NCBI GenBank assembly: GCA_964017065.1
Contig: OZ024784.1
Coordinates: 18,718,905 to 18,782,904 of the forward strand
DNA length: 64,000 bases
DNA from: Haliclona indistincta
Lineage: Eukaryota > Porifera > Demospongiae > Haplosclerida > Chalinidae
Reading direction: 5' to 3'
Every line of letters begins with the position of its first letter. Positions within the stretch are counted from its first letter, which is position 1. The notes beneath the pieces are model-generated. The model was not told the origin of the DNA. It ran no database searches and was given only the letters and a program-made list of their open reading frames with translations. This document shows, piece by piece, positions 51,493-61,959 of the stretch. The position numbers and the translations under genes were made by a program.

Positions 51493-52141
51493 ATTTCTCT
51501 CTCCCTATCTCTCTCTCCCTATTTCTCTCTCCCTATCTCTCTCTCTCCCTATCTCTCTCTCTCTCCCTATCTCTCTCTCTCACTCCCTATATATCTCTCT
51601 CTCTCTATCTCTCTCCATCAGACGTGGTGGTATTATTCACAATATTGATATTAGTCGATATCGACGTGACGTCAGGGACCTTGATGAGGATGAAGAGGCA
51701 TGGTTTGATGACGAAGAAGAGGAAGAAATATCGTCCATGACCGAAAACATCCCTCCACCCCACCCTCCTCCGATCTCTCCTATAGCCGGCAGACTCCACT
51801 CTCCTCTCACTGCAGCTTCTATCGGCTTTAGCCCTCGACCAGCCAACATGGCCGCCGCCGTATCACGATCTCTACTCCTCTCCTCTCAACCCAAACTAGC
51901 AAGCATTGTAAGTTCTAACAATAGCGATCCCTCACAACAGCCAGTAAACCTTAGTGCAATGAAGCAATACCAACCTGATGATACAGGACTGCCTTGTGTC
52001 TGTACTAATGGCGTCTCTTTCCCACAGGCTCTACAGAGCTTAGTAGATTATGACGAAGACTCAGACGAAGAACAACAGGCAGATGACGACAGTGACTCAA
52101 CCAAGAGCCCAGCTAAGAGACAAAAGCTCGAGACATCCTAG
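48109..52141 (+). CDS. PPP4R3: Protein phosphatase 4 regulatory subunit 3 (SMEK)
   Basis: This is the regulatory subunit of PP4, acting in the nucleus in DNA-damage and cell-cycle control. The N-terminal PH/EVH1-like domain is present ([71 protein letters not shown]). It is followed by the SMEK domain ([89 protein letters not shown]) and armadillo-like repeats. The C-terminal tail is acidic ([17 protein letters not shown]) and ends with AKRQKLE, a likely nuclear localisation signal. The last exon follows an intron almost entirely made of CT repeats. Confidence 0.92.
49685..49742 (+). repeat. (TTAG)n repeat extending a PPP4R3 splice donor
   Basis: The exon encoding LEQML ends ATGCTG and the intron begins GTTAGTTAGTTAG..., about 14 tetranucleotides. 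Every unit offers another GTTAGT donor-like site. Confidence 0.85.
49900..50040 (+). repeat. (GT)n microsatellite in a PPP4R3 intron
   Basis: TG dinucleotides with occasional TATG interruptions, directly after an exon ending GATGAG. Confidence 0.9.
51098..51617 (+). repeat. 520-bp CT/CCCTAT polypyrimidine tract, PPP4R3 last intron
   Basis: Nearly pure C/T with periodic CCCTAT and CCCTATTT interruptions, running into the acceptor CTCTCTCCATCAG of the final exon. The long Ser/Leu-only reading frames across it are artefacts. Confidence 0.95.
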
Positions 52142-52473
52142 TCTACGATATTTATTATTATTATTATTGTTGATAAGAGTAACTGGTTATTAATAATTCT
52201 TTTTCATTCCATTCTCTCACTCACTGACTGACAGCATCATCTCGTCATTATGCTCTTTCTCTTAATAATAACTTTTTCGTGAACAAATTATTACTCACTC
52301 TCTGCTCACGAGTTAATTTTTAAACATAAAAATTTACAGCAATGCTCATGATGTTCAAGAGTGCAGTAAGTTGTTTTACTGACAAGAGTCAGTGTATTTT
52401 GCAAACATAGCTAGCATGAAAAATAAGAAACAACAAAATATTTTGGAAACACGAAGTGATTGCATCGGTGAAG
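52142..52473. other. Convergent 3' ends of PPP4R3 and CFAP36
   Basis: These 332 bp are AT-rich with no supported gene. They probably contain two 3' UTRs. A TTATTATTATTATTG run lies at about 52153. Confidence 0.5.
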
Positions 52474-53922
52474 TTACTGGTCACTTAGTTTGTTAGCGAG
52501 GGCGGAGCATAGGACAGGTTGCTGCTTAGCACTCTGCTGTGGTTGATGTGTTGGTGAGGAGGAGGTGCCAGGTGTATTGCTAACACTTGCTGTGTACGTG
52601 TCAAGGTCTTGCTTTCTCTGTCGTTGGTTACGAGCGACCAGTTCATCACGCTGCTTGCGAAGGTACGCTTGTCTCTTCTTAATGTCAATGTCTCCCTACA
52701 CACACAGTGATGACACATGACAGCTTTCAAACAAGTGGAGCAGAAGTGGATATTGTATTAATGTAACACTTTTATTTTTCACATTTTCACTGTAACTCAC
52801 CAGTGATTGGGCTACAGGTGCTGCTGGTATTGATGTCTTGTTGCCCTCTGCTCTGGCACTGGCTAGCCATTCAGCTGCTGCATCAGCCCCTGTACGCACT
52901 GCCGGGGGAGCTGAGACAGTTAGTTGAGGCAGAGGTACCCTTGAACCAGGAGAATCAACTGGAGAATGTGAGCTAGGTTGAAGATCAGCAGGAGTAAGAT
53001 CAGGAGCTTGAGAGCTAGCACCATTAGCTAAATCAAGAGGTATAGCACTGGTGTTGTGATCAGGCGATATTGAGCCAGCTGAAGGAGAAGATACTGGTAG
53101 GCTAGGTTCAGGGTGTGTATGTCTGCTTGCAGGAGGTCGACTCTCTGAGGGAGGAGGTTGCTGCTGTGCTGTAGTGATCTGTGACTGGTTGTACTCCTCC
53201 ATACTCCTCCTCAGTGCTTGCTGCAGCTCTTCTTCCTCCATTTCCCTCTCCTCTACTGACAGCCCTCGCGACAACCCCCCATCAAACTCTTCCTTGCTCT
53301 TCCGCAGAGCCTCCTGCAATTCCTCCTCTTCGGCTTCCTTTTCTTTAGACTCTGCGGCAGAGGTCATGGCGTCCTTCAGGACAGGAGGTGCTGAGCGCTG
53401 CTGTAATACACCCATTGCTTGCTGGTTGAGTTCAAGATTCCTCTTCTCCATCATCTTCTTAAACACTACATAATCTTCAGCAGCTTGTATCTGTACAAAC
53501 AAAGCCTGCACACCAACCTAGCACTAGTAGGCAGCGACCAATAGCTCACTTTGTGCTCACTATTTGGAGCTGTGGCTTTTGTCATGGCTGCCAGAAACTG
53601 CTCAGCAGATATTCCTAGGAAGCTCATTAGCATCTCCAGCTGCCCCTCTACCTGTGGAACCGCAATAATTCACTATACAGTCGTTATGTAGTTACGGACT
53701 AGTTTCTGGTATCGCTCGTGTACTTCAGTGTAGGCGAACTGGCTCAGATCCTGATTATCAAACACTACACACGACACGAAAGATGACATCTTATTAACAT
53801 TGAGAAACTGTAGTACCGAGACAATTCTCGTCTATGAAGTTATCCACGAGACACTTCCATGGCGGCGAGTCGATCAGGCTAACGAGACTGTCCAGCACCC
53901 ATCCCGCTCCCGGGTCAGCCAT
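52474..53922 (-). CDS. CFAP36: Cilia and flagella associated protein 36
   Basis: An ARL2/ARL3-binding BART-domain protein associated with cilia. The N-terminal exon gives MADPGAGWVLDSLVSLI, PPWKCLVDNFIDENC. The following exons give FDNQDLSQFAYTEVHERYQKLV and EGQLEMLMSFLGISAEQFLA. The helix AAEDYVVFKKMMEKRNLELN closes the BART domain. The middle has UIM-like EEELQEALRKSKEEF and EEELQQALRRSMEEY repeats and a long Pro/Ser-rich linker. The C-terminal exon has DIDIKKRQAYLRKQRDELVA, matching CFAP36's C-terminal coiled segment. I chose the ATG at 53922. An upstream in-frame ATG at 53994 would add 24 residues and leave only 23 bp to the neighbouring start. The two UIM-like repeats are an extra, resembling ubiquitin-interacting helices. 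Confidence 0.85.
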
Positions 53923-54017
53923 ATCCCATTCTGAGGTGTCGCTATGGAGACGTGCCTTGCGGCAAAGAATGGGCGGGCACCTAGGCGGTGTCATGAATAA
54001 ACCACGCCTATTTTATT
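53923..54017. promoter_or_regulatory. Very short divergent promoter, CFAP36 / DGLUCY
   Basis: 95 bp lie between opposed start codons (23 bp if the upstream CFAP36 ATG is used). No E-box was seen. Confidence 0.4.
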
Positions 54018-56057
54018 ATGAGAAGATCGCTCTTCTCGACTGCTTTCTGCTGTACTCGCTTATATCAGTCTGGTGCTGCCATGGTCACTCCGGGGCCTCC
54101 AGATAATGCTTCCAGCATGTCTCCAGCTGAATCAAGAGCCATCTTCCGCCGCAACGGGTATTATGGAAACACGAATGAGTTCTGTTTAGGCTACAATCAA
54201 GCCAATCTGGCCATCATCCCACAAGACATGGCGGACGAGTTCAAGGAATTCTGCAGGCGGAGTCCAGCTGCTTTTCCAGTATTGTACAGCAGCAAGCCAG
54301 GAGAGGTAGCCGCACCACCTCTGGCAGAAGGAACTGATATTAGGTACGTTATGCATGCAGGTAGTTCACTTGATTGTATTCCTGCTGCAGGACTGACCTA
54401 CCCAGGTATGCTATACTGAACAAGGGCAGGAGAGTGAGTGACATGTTAGATCTACTAGGCTTCTCATGGGATGGCTACGTCTCCTTCTATCTTGGCTGCA
54501 GCTTCTCATTCAACAAAGAGTTTGTAAAGCTGGGAATAAGCTCTGCTATCAGCAGACAGGGCAAGAATGTGCCCATGTACCGCACTAACGTACAGTGCCC
54601 TGCAGTAGGACAGTGGCCATCTTGTCCCATGGTGGTCTCTATGAGAGGTATACCTAAGCCACTCTTGGAGCAAGTAGCAGTAGCTTCAGCTGGTTATCCC
54701 ATGTTCCATGGAGCTCCTGTACACATTGGTAACCCTGCCCTGCTTGGTATTAGTGATGTGAGTGATATCGACTATGGTAACACCATGGAGCTACAAGATG
54801 ATGATGTGTGCGTGTTCTGGGGTTGTGGAGTGACTGGACAATCAGCCATTGCTGCTGCCAGTAAGTACCACCTAGCTCTCTCACTAAGTAGCTTCTCTCT
54901 CTGATAGAACCATCACTGGCATTCACTCATTATCCCGGCTGTATGTTCATCACTGATACACCCGCAGCTCCTGTCCATCTTCAGCCAAAGGATACGCCTG
55001 AGCTAGTCACCATATCTCCTCCTCGTGCTCCATACTACGCTTCCTTGCTGTCCACCACTGCTCACCTGTTGCTAGCTAGAGCAGAGGGTGTGGTTCTTGA
55101 TGACCCAGGCCATTGCCAGGTCAGGAAGCTGAGGGTAGAGGGAGACTTTATCAAGGCTGTGCTGAGCCTGTCACATTCTCGCAGTGTCGGACTCACTACC
55201 GGGTTCCCTTGCCTGGTCAAGCATGATCAGAAGGAGGAAACAGATGGTCTACCAGGAGTACTAGCCCTCGCTCGGGCTCTGCAGGTGCTGGGGAAGAAGG
55301 TGGTATTAATATCAGACACTCGTAACAAGTCACTGTTTGAGAGCTGTGTCAACCACCTTGTAGCTACTGGTGAATTAATGGCTGCCATAGAGGTGCTATC
55401 CTACCATCAACTGGTCGAACAAGGGAGAGAGAGTGAGTTTGACTGTTTGGTGGCTAGTGAGCGTTGTGGCCGAGCTGCTGATGGTACCTATCGGTCTTTC
55501 AGAGCTGTGGACCTCAGCGAGTACCTTGATCCTGTAGATGACCTGTTCCTGAAAGCACAGAACAATCCCGAGATCACCTCTATAGGAATCGGTGATCGAG
55601 GCAACGAGCTTGGTCTGGGCAAGATTGCTGACAAAGTAAAGGCAGTGGTGGATAATGGCAGCATCATAGGGTGTGTGACACCATCCGACTATGTAGTGAT
55701 GGCTGGAGTGTCTAACTGGGGAGCATACGGCCTTGTTGCTGGACTGCACATTGTCAGTAGTTGTCCTGTGCATTGCCGATATCGACAGAAAGGAGTAGAT
55801 GTGGACGCTCCGTTAGATCAAGTAAGAGCTGCTCCACTCCTGCCCACTGATGCACAGGTGAGTCACACAGCAACTGTAGCTAGCTAGCTGGTTCCTCTAT
55901 CATCTTATAGGCTAGATCACTGTTACTACACCTCAACGAACAAGGAGTGAGGGATGGTGTGTTGGATGCACTACAACCATCAGTAGATGGACTGCCATTA
56001 GGAGACCATCTTAACAAGCTACATCAGCTCAGAGCTCTGGTCAATGAGATGCCATAA
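54018..56057 (+). CDS. DGLUCY: D-glutamate cyclase, mitochondrial
   Basis: Converts D-glutamate to 5-oxo-D-proline in mitochondria. Four exons are read: 54018-54343, 54391-54860, 54908-55857 and 55911-56057. The N-terminus MRRSLFSTAFCCTRLYQSGA is basic and Ser-rich without acids, as expected of a mitochondrial targeting signal. The first half is a DUF1445 (hydro-lyase-like) domain: GYNQANLAIIPQDMADEF, SFNKEFVKLGISSA, NVPMYRTNVQC, MVVSMRGIP, VFWGCGVTGQSA. The second half is a DUF4392 domain: GFPCLVKHDQKEETDGLPG, SIGIGDRGNELGLGKI, SNWGAYGLVAGL. This two-domain order is that of animal DGLUCY. Confidence 0.92.
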
Positions 56058-56274
56058 TGACAACTGATATTTGTCAGATTTTGTTAAAATAATATTATTT
56101 TCATAAAGCAATAGTGTGCTTACAGCTTACTAGTAGCTCGTGAGTGTAGCCAACACTAATATACAAACAACACACACTGTCCATATAGAAAGGGATGGGA
56201 TGGTGATTAGTAGAGGTGGCAGAAGCAGCCTGAAATTAATAAACTAATTTTGATAAAAACAACAATCGACTGAT
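56058..56274. other. Convergent 3' ends of DGLUCY and kindlin
   Basis: These 217 AT-rich bases have no supported gene and probably contain two short 3' UTRs. Confidence 0.4.
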
Positions 56275-58585
56275 TCATGAGATGAACTTGGCCATAGTCT
56301 CAGCTCCCCATCCCTCAAGGTTACTAGTGACACCTCCTGTCAGCTTAACAAACATGGACACATCCAGTGGTTCATCTTCCTTGCGTAACGAGAGCCAGAT
56401 ATTGGCTCCAATGAACTCATGGACCACCTTGAGATCAGCTGACAGGCACTGGAAGGCTATCCTGCTGTCCTGTTCGTGATCCACTCTCATTTGCTTGGAT
56501 TCCCAGTTCACATTCCAGCTCTTCATGGCGCTGTATCGCCACACCTTCTTCTGCTCCATGGAGCCCATTTCAAACAATACTAGACGATTGTATGCTATTC
56601 CCAGTAACTCCTGAGCAAGACGCAGCAATGTCAGCCATGAGTCACAATATCAATTGTTGTACTTACGTCTTTACGCATCTTAGCCAATCTCACTATAAAG
56701 TAGGTAATACCAAAGTCAACTAGTGCTTGCCAGCTTCTGATATACTGCATTCTAGCATCCATTAGGCTCATGTTGAGCATTGAAGAGTGAGCCTCCAGGA
56801 TCTGACGGGTGATCTGGAAAACAAAATGGTCTGTTCATTACAACCCTCACTATCCACTATACCTATACTATACCACTGTCCCTCTACTAAACCAGTCCCT
56901 CTACTATACCACTGTCCCTCTACTATACCACTGTCCCTCTACTAAACCACTGTCCCTCCACTATACCACTGTCCCTCTACTATACCACTGTCCCTCTACT
57001 ATACCACTGTCCCTCTACTAAACCAGTCCCTCCACTATACCACTGTCCCTCTACTAAACCAGTCCCTCTACTATACCACTGTCCCTCTACTATACCACTG
57101 TCCCTCTACTATACCACTGTCCCTCTACTAAACCAGTCCCTCCACTATACCACTGTCCCTCTACTAAACCAGTCCCTCCACTATACCACTGTCCCTCCAC
57201 TATACCACTGTCCCTCCACTATACCACTGTCCCTCCACTATATCATTGTCCCTCTACTATACCATTCTCCCTCTACTATACCATTCTCCCTCCACTATAC
57301 CACTGTCCCTCTACTATACCACTGTCCCTCTACTAAACCAGTCCCTCCACTATACCACTGTCCCTCTACTAAACCAGTCCCTCCACTATACCACTGTCCC
57401 TCCACTATACCACTGTCCCTCCACTATATCATTGTCCCTCTACTATACCATTCTCCCTCTACTATACCATTGTCCCTCTACTATACCATTCTCCCTCCAC
57501 TATACCACTGTCCTCCACTATACCTCCACTATACCACTGTCCCTCCACTATACCATTGTCCCTCTACTATACCATTCTCCCTCCACTATACCACTGTCCT
57601 CCACTATACCACTGTCCCTCTACTATACCACTGTCCCTCTACTATACCATTCTCCCTCCACTATACCATCGTCTCTATACTATACTACCATTGTCACATA
57701 CCACTTTAGTCTTGCTCTTCTTCATGATTCTAGCACTCACTAGATCATCTGGTCGTAGCTCGTCCTGTGATCCACACACACACACACACACTAACACATG
57801 ATGATATCTTCATCTCCTCACATGATCTGAAGCAGCTGGATGAGGGTCTGCTTTGTTCTGCATAGCTACAAATCCTTTGATACTCTTCAGCTCTTGTTCA
57901 TAACCTTGTTTGGCTAATGGCCGGCCCTTCATAGCCATTTTGCAGCCGGCCATCCACGAGCAGTACTCATCACTCTGTGTGAGAGGGAGTGAGTGAGAGA
58001 GCAAGTGAGTGAGAGGACTCCATACTGTATCAAGTGTTAATCTGATTTCACCAGTCTCGTCTGAACTAGGTAAGACTATATTGAAGGCAAACTTCCTCTT
58101 AGCAACCTCCAGATCAGGAATAGCTTCAGCACCTGTGACGAGGAGAAGCAGCACAGATCAAGACTTAAAGAGAGCCAGCCACACCCACCGGTGAGATTGA
58201 ATCGCTGTATCGCCTCCTCTCCAGAGGTGTAGGAATCCTCGTGACGATAGTAACTGAGTGTAGTGTTCTTGAGCAAGAAGAAGAACCTCTTGGAGCCCTT
58301 GAATGTTAGTCTAGTGGGTCTGCAGAGATGAACAAGTGTTAAGCATGTGACTAACACAATGTGAGCATGTGACTAACACAATGTGACATGTGACTAACAC
58401 AATGTGAGCATGTGACTAACACAATGTGAGCATGTGACTAACACAATGTGAACATGTGACTAACACAATGTGAGCATGTGACTGGCATGTACTGAAAACC
58501 ATCCACTTGCTTACTTTGTGAACTTGCAGTAGCCAGTGAGTTGCAGAGCACGGCTCTCAGTCTGTAAATAGACATAGTAGCTACT

Positions 58586-58620
<35 letters not shown>

Positions 58621-60506
58621 ACAGTGTACGCACGCATGCACACACACAACTCACGGCTGTGGGATCTTTCTTCTGTCCTAGCTCAACCTGTGGGTGGACA
58701 GCAAACAGTAACACCAGCCTTGGTTCTTAATACCTCATTTTTACCTGTAACTGATCAATGGCTGCATTGATATCACTGATGGGTTGGTCAGTGGTCTCGG
58801 CTACTGGCCCCTGGTGATAGGCAGGAGTACTCTGGGCCAGCTTCACTTGGAACTTAGAGAGACAAGAAAATGAGATCATGAATAATCACACAATGGTACC
58901 TGAAGAGCAGCGAAGGTATACGCTTCCTCCTCAGTGCAGTCCACCTCCTCTGTGAGGATGGACCACTTCGCCTGGTGATAAAGCTGTCTGATACGCATTT
59001 CATCCAGCTATAAGTTATCAATAGTAACAATAGACTACTACCAGTTACAGTACCTTAGGATCAATGTCCTTGAAGCAATGGTATTTGAAGCGAAGGTATA
59101 GCAGTGCTCCCTCACTCACCTCCTGCTCGTACAGGGTCTTGGAAGAGTCTAGCCACCTGTGTTGTGAGACAGTGCTGTCACTACTATCCTGATTGATTCA
59201 CAACAGTGGGCACTAAATCATGATATTGATTGACACGATCATGTATTAATAGGTGTGATACTGTGCTGAGTACAGCAGATCTTGCAACAATCAACCATCA
59301 ATGGCCGACCTCCAAATGAGGACTACGCATGCACAATTTGATCTCAAGAGGAATAGACGCAGCTCTCAGAGCTCTTGTGACAGCTAGGCAGCTCAAATCG
59401 AAGTGGCAAACCTCTACTTCTAACTTCTCTGCGAGTATACACAGTCACAAGTAGAGTTATCAACACACATGCATGCAACGCTTGATGGTGCAGTATTGCT
59501 GTACATGTAAAGCCGCCAGGACACCTGTGCACTGATTAGACTGAGTGTATAGCCAGCGATGGGTGGGGTAAGATAAACAGAAGGAATTTGGTTATGCTCA
59601 CTCACTCAGTCTTGTACAACTGTTGGCAAACCTGCTACAACAAAGCCATAACAATGAGTGTTTTCTTCTCCAAACTAGAACGTACAGCATGATTGCTAAG
59701 CCACCACTGTTAGCTACCATACTGTTGATCAACACACACTCACAATCCATTGATGAAACTCTTCTCTTGAATGCTGCGTTGTAGTTTCTCAGAGAAGAAA
59801 CTCATTTCTGGAGCATCAGGTAGTTTAGTGGCTTGCATGCCACTGGTGGCTCCACCCAGTGACATACGCTGGTCGGGTGATAGAGCCAGCTGGGGTAGAC
59901 GTGGCTTGCGATTCATTGACGGGCTACCAGGAGCAGCAGTAGCATGGTCTACGAGGTCCAGTCCAGGGGTCCCCTCACGGGATCCAGGGTCTGGCTTCTT
60001 CACTTTAGCTTTGTGGTAGCCAGTGAGTTTAACAAACCCTTCACGATCGAACGGTGATCGAAGCAGAGACAGCTCCTCATGATGGCGGATACCCAGCTCC
60101 TGACACAGCTCTGCCACTACAAAGAATGTCATGACTGACAGGTTGACTCGAACACTGTATCGAGACTTGTCAGCAAGCTCAATGATGATGGTACGACGCA
60201 CAGAGGTGAACTCCAGCTTAGCGTCCGACATAATACCGTACGCATAGAGGGACTGGCGCGGCTTGTTGAGCCAGATCTGCTTGTCCGGCCACCATAGTGC
60301 AAAGTCTGTCCAGTCTCCATCGCCTGCACAGATGACACGAGTAACCACACACTCGCACCGGTCCATGGCTCACCTAGCTTGCTGGCTACCTTCATCATGA
60401 CCACAGCTACACTCTCATTGCTGGTCACTCGGATCTTACGATGTACTCCTCTCTCGGGGACACTGACGTTCAGGTCCCAGTCTAACTCCTTCCTCTCCTC
60501 CGCCAT
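56275..60506 (-). CDS. FERMT: Kindlin (FERM/PH integrin co-activator)
   Basis: Kindlins bind integrin beta tails and activate integrins together with talin at cell-matrix contacts. The multi-exon gene begins [17 protein letters not shown]0 is followed by the kindlin signature [20 protein letters not shown] and [15 protein letters not shown]1 has a Pro/Ser-rich loop insert ([18 protein letters not shown]...[12 protein letters not shown]). F2 includes [20 protein letters not shown] and [15 protein letters not shown]. The PH domain has [20 protein letters not shown] and EIRLTLDT...[18 protein letters not shown]3 has [32 protein letters not shown] and MFVKLTGG. All kindlin regions are present. 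Confidence 0.92.
56862..57690. repeat. 800-bp minisatellite in a kindlin intron
   Basis: About 45 short units (15-19 bp) of CTACTATACCACTGTCCCT and variants (CCACTATACCATT, TACTAAACCAGT). Sense-strand reading (AGGGACAGTGGTATAGT) contains no obvious splice site. The long Thr/Val/Pro/Leu reading frames across it on the plus strand are artefacts. Confidence 0.9.
58337..58485. repeat. 22-bp minisatellite before the kindlin PH-domain exon
   Basis: About six to seven units of CATGTGACTAACACAATGTGAG lie between the exon ending GYCKFTK and the exon encoding [13 protein letters not shown]. Confidence 0.85.
58588..58645. repeat. (CA)n microsatellite in a kindlin intron
   Basis: A CA dinucleotide run, interrupted by GTACAGTGTACGCACGCATG. 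Confidence 0.85.
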
Positions 60507-60806
60507 TACTTAGTCACGGACCGGGCTAACACAAGATGCGCCAAGCAAGAGAGACCCTGGCGGCGAAGATAACACCTTGTGTACACGGATGTGAACGGAT
60601 AGTCCACGGACATGAACAAAGTCCATTTTTTAGCGCACACGTGACCTCAGCAGGAATGCGGCAAGGGAGTGTCAGCAAAATAACAAAGTCCACATAATAT
60701 ATACAGTGACAGAAATATTATTATAGCAAAATAGTTCATCAAGGAAATAAGTTCGTGTCTCACTACACAAGAGCTACTGACTACGACAGATACAGGCAGG
60801 CAGAAA
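60507..60806. promoter_or_regulatory. Kindlin 5' flank / CCDC88 3' flank, with E-box
   Basis: 300 bp lie between two minus-strand genes. CACGTG occurs at 60638-60643, about 130 bp upstream of the kindlin start. The region near 60520-60600 has GC-rich repeats (GTCCACGGAC) typical of a promoter. The remainder is probably the CCDC88 3' UTR. Confidence 0.45.
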
Positions 60807-61876
60807 CTATTGTACAAACCCATACGATGGGCAGGTTAATGAATCAGGTTCTATTGGTTGAGGTTGACTGAGTGTGTCGAATGCATATGCTTGCATATCT
60901 TGAGAGAGATGAACAGGTACTTCCTGGAGAGTAGGTAGAGGTCGATTCTCAGCTGAAGGTGGTTGGCTTCCTCTGCGCCATTTCAGGCTGAATTTGCGGC
61001 TGCCGCTCTTCTTTGCCGGCTTGGGAGGTGGAAAGGTGAACAGGCTCATTGCTCTCCCTCGCGATTGCTGACTAACATCGATGTCATCAAATGAAGGCTT
61101 TTTAGTTTTATGGTGAGCTGCACGTGTCCTCCACTTCCCGCCACTGCTGCTCGACGAGGAAGAAGTAAAGAGACTCTTGCGAGTTTGCTTGGTCTCTAGA
61201 GGGGTTCGTCTCTCGTCAAGAACATCATCAGCACTTTTGCTCTTAGGGATACCATTACTGCTAATCCCTCCCTCCTCCTTATCGGTAGGGACAATCCAAC
61301 GATTTGATGCTGTCACAGCGTCAGCTGAACCAGGAGAGGCTGAGCCTGCGGATAGTCTGTCCAAAGATCGAGGACTATCACCTCCTGTGCTAGAGCGACC
61401 AGCTGCTAAACTATTTGGGCTGCCTGTCACTAAGCTACTGGGACTATCTGTTACTGCTAAGCTGATGCGAGAGAGAGAAGGTGAGTTACTGTTGTTGTTA
61501 GTGTTGAGAACAAGGCTTGGAGTGATGTCATCAGGAGTCGCTGTCCCTGAAGAGGAGTGTACTGGAGTCCTGCTGTTCTCTTCCTTCTGATGCTGGTCTG
61601 ATTCCGTCTCCTCAACCTCGGGAATGGACATTGTGTCGTCAGGCCCTTGGTACTCCTGAAGGAACTTCTGCAGCTCTACCTGGTCACCTGATCCATTGTG
61701 AGAGGGAAGAGTGAGGAACACACTGCTACGAGGAGTCATGGGTGGTGTGCTGATCATAGAGGCACGCTTGATCTCCATGTGCTTCCGCTAGAGAGGGAGG
61801 GAGAGAGGGAGGGAGAGAGGGAAGGAGAGAGGGAGGGAGAGAGGGAGGGAGAGAGGGAGGGAGGGAGGGAGAGAGG

Positions 61877-61959
<83 letters not shown>

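Noticed and set aside
51016..51740. Long Ser/Leu reading frames in three registers
   Set aside because: They are translations of the CT microsatellite in the PPP4R3 last intron. Only the part after about 51620 is the real last exon.
56809..57801. Thr/Val/Pro/Leu-rich reading frames on the plus strand
   Set aside because: They are translations of the 15-19-bp minisatellite in a kindlin intron on the opposite strand.
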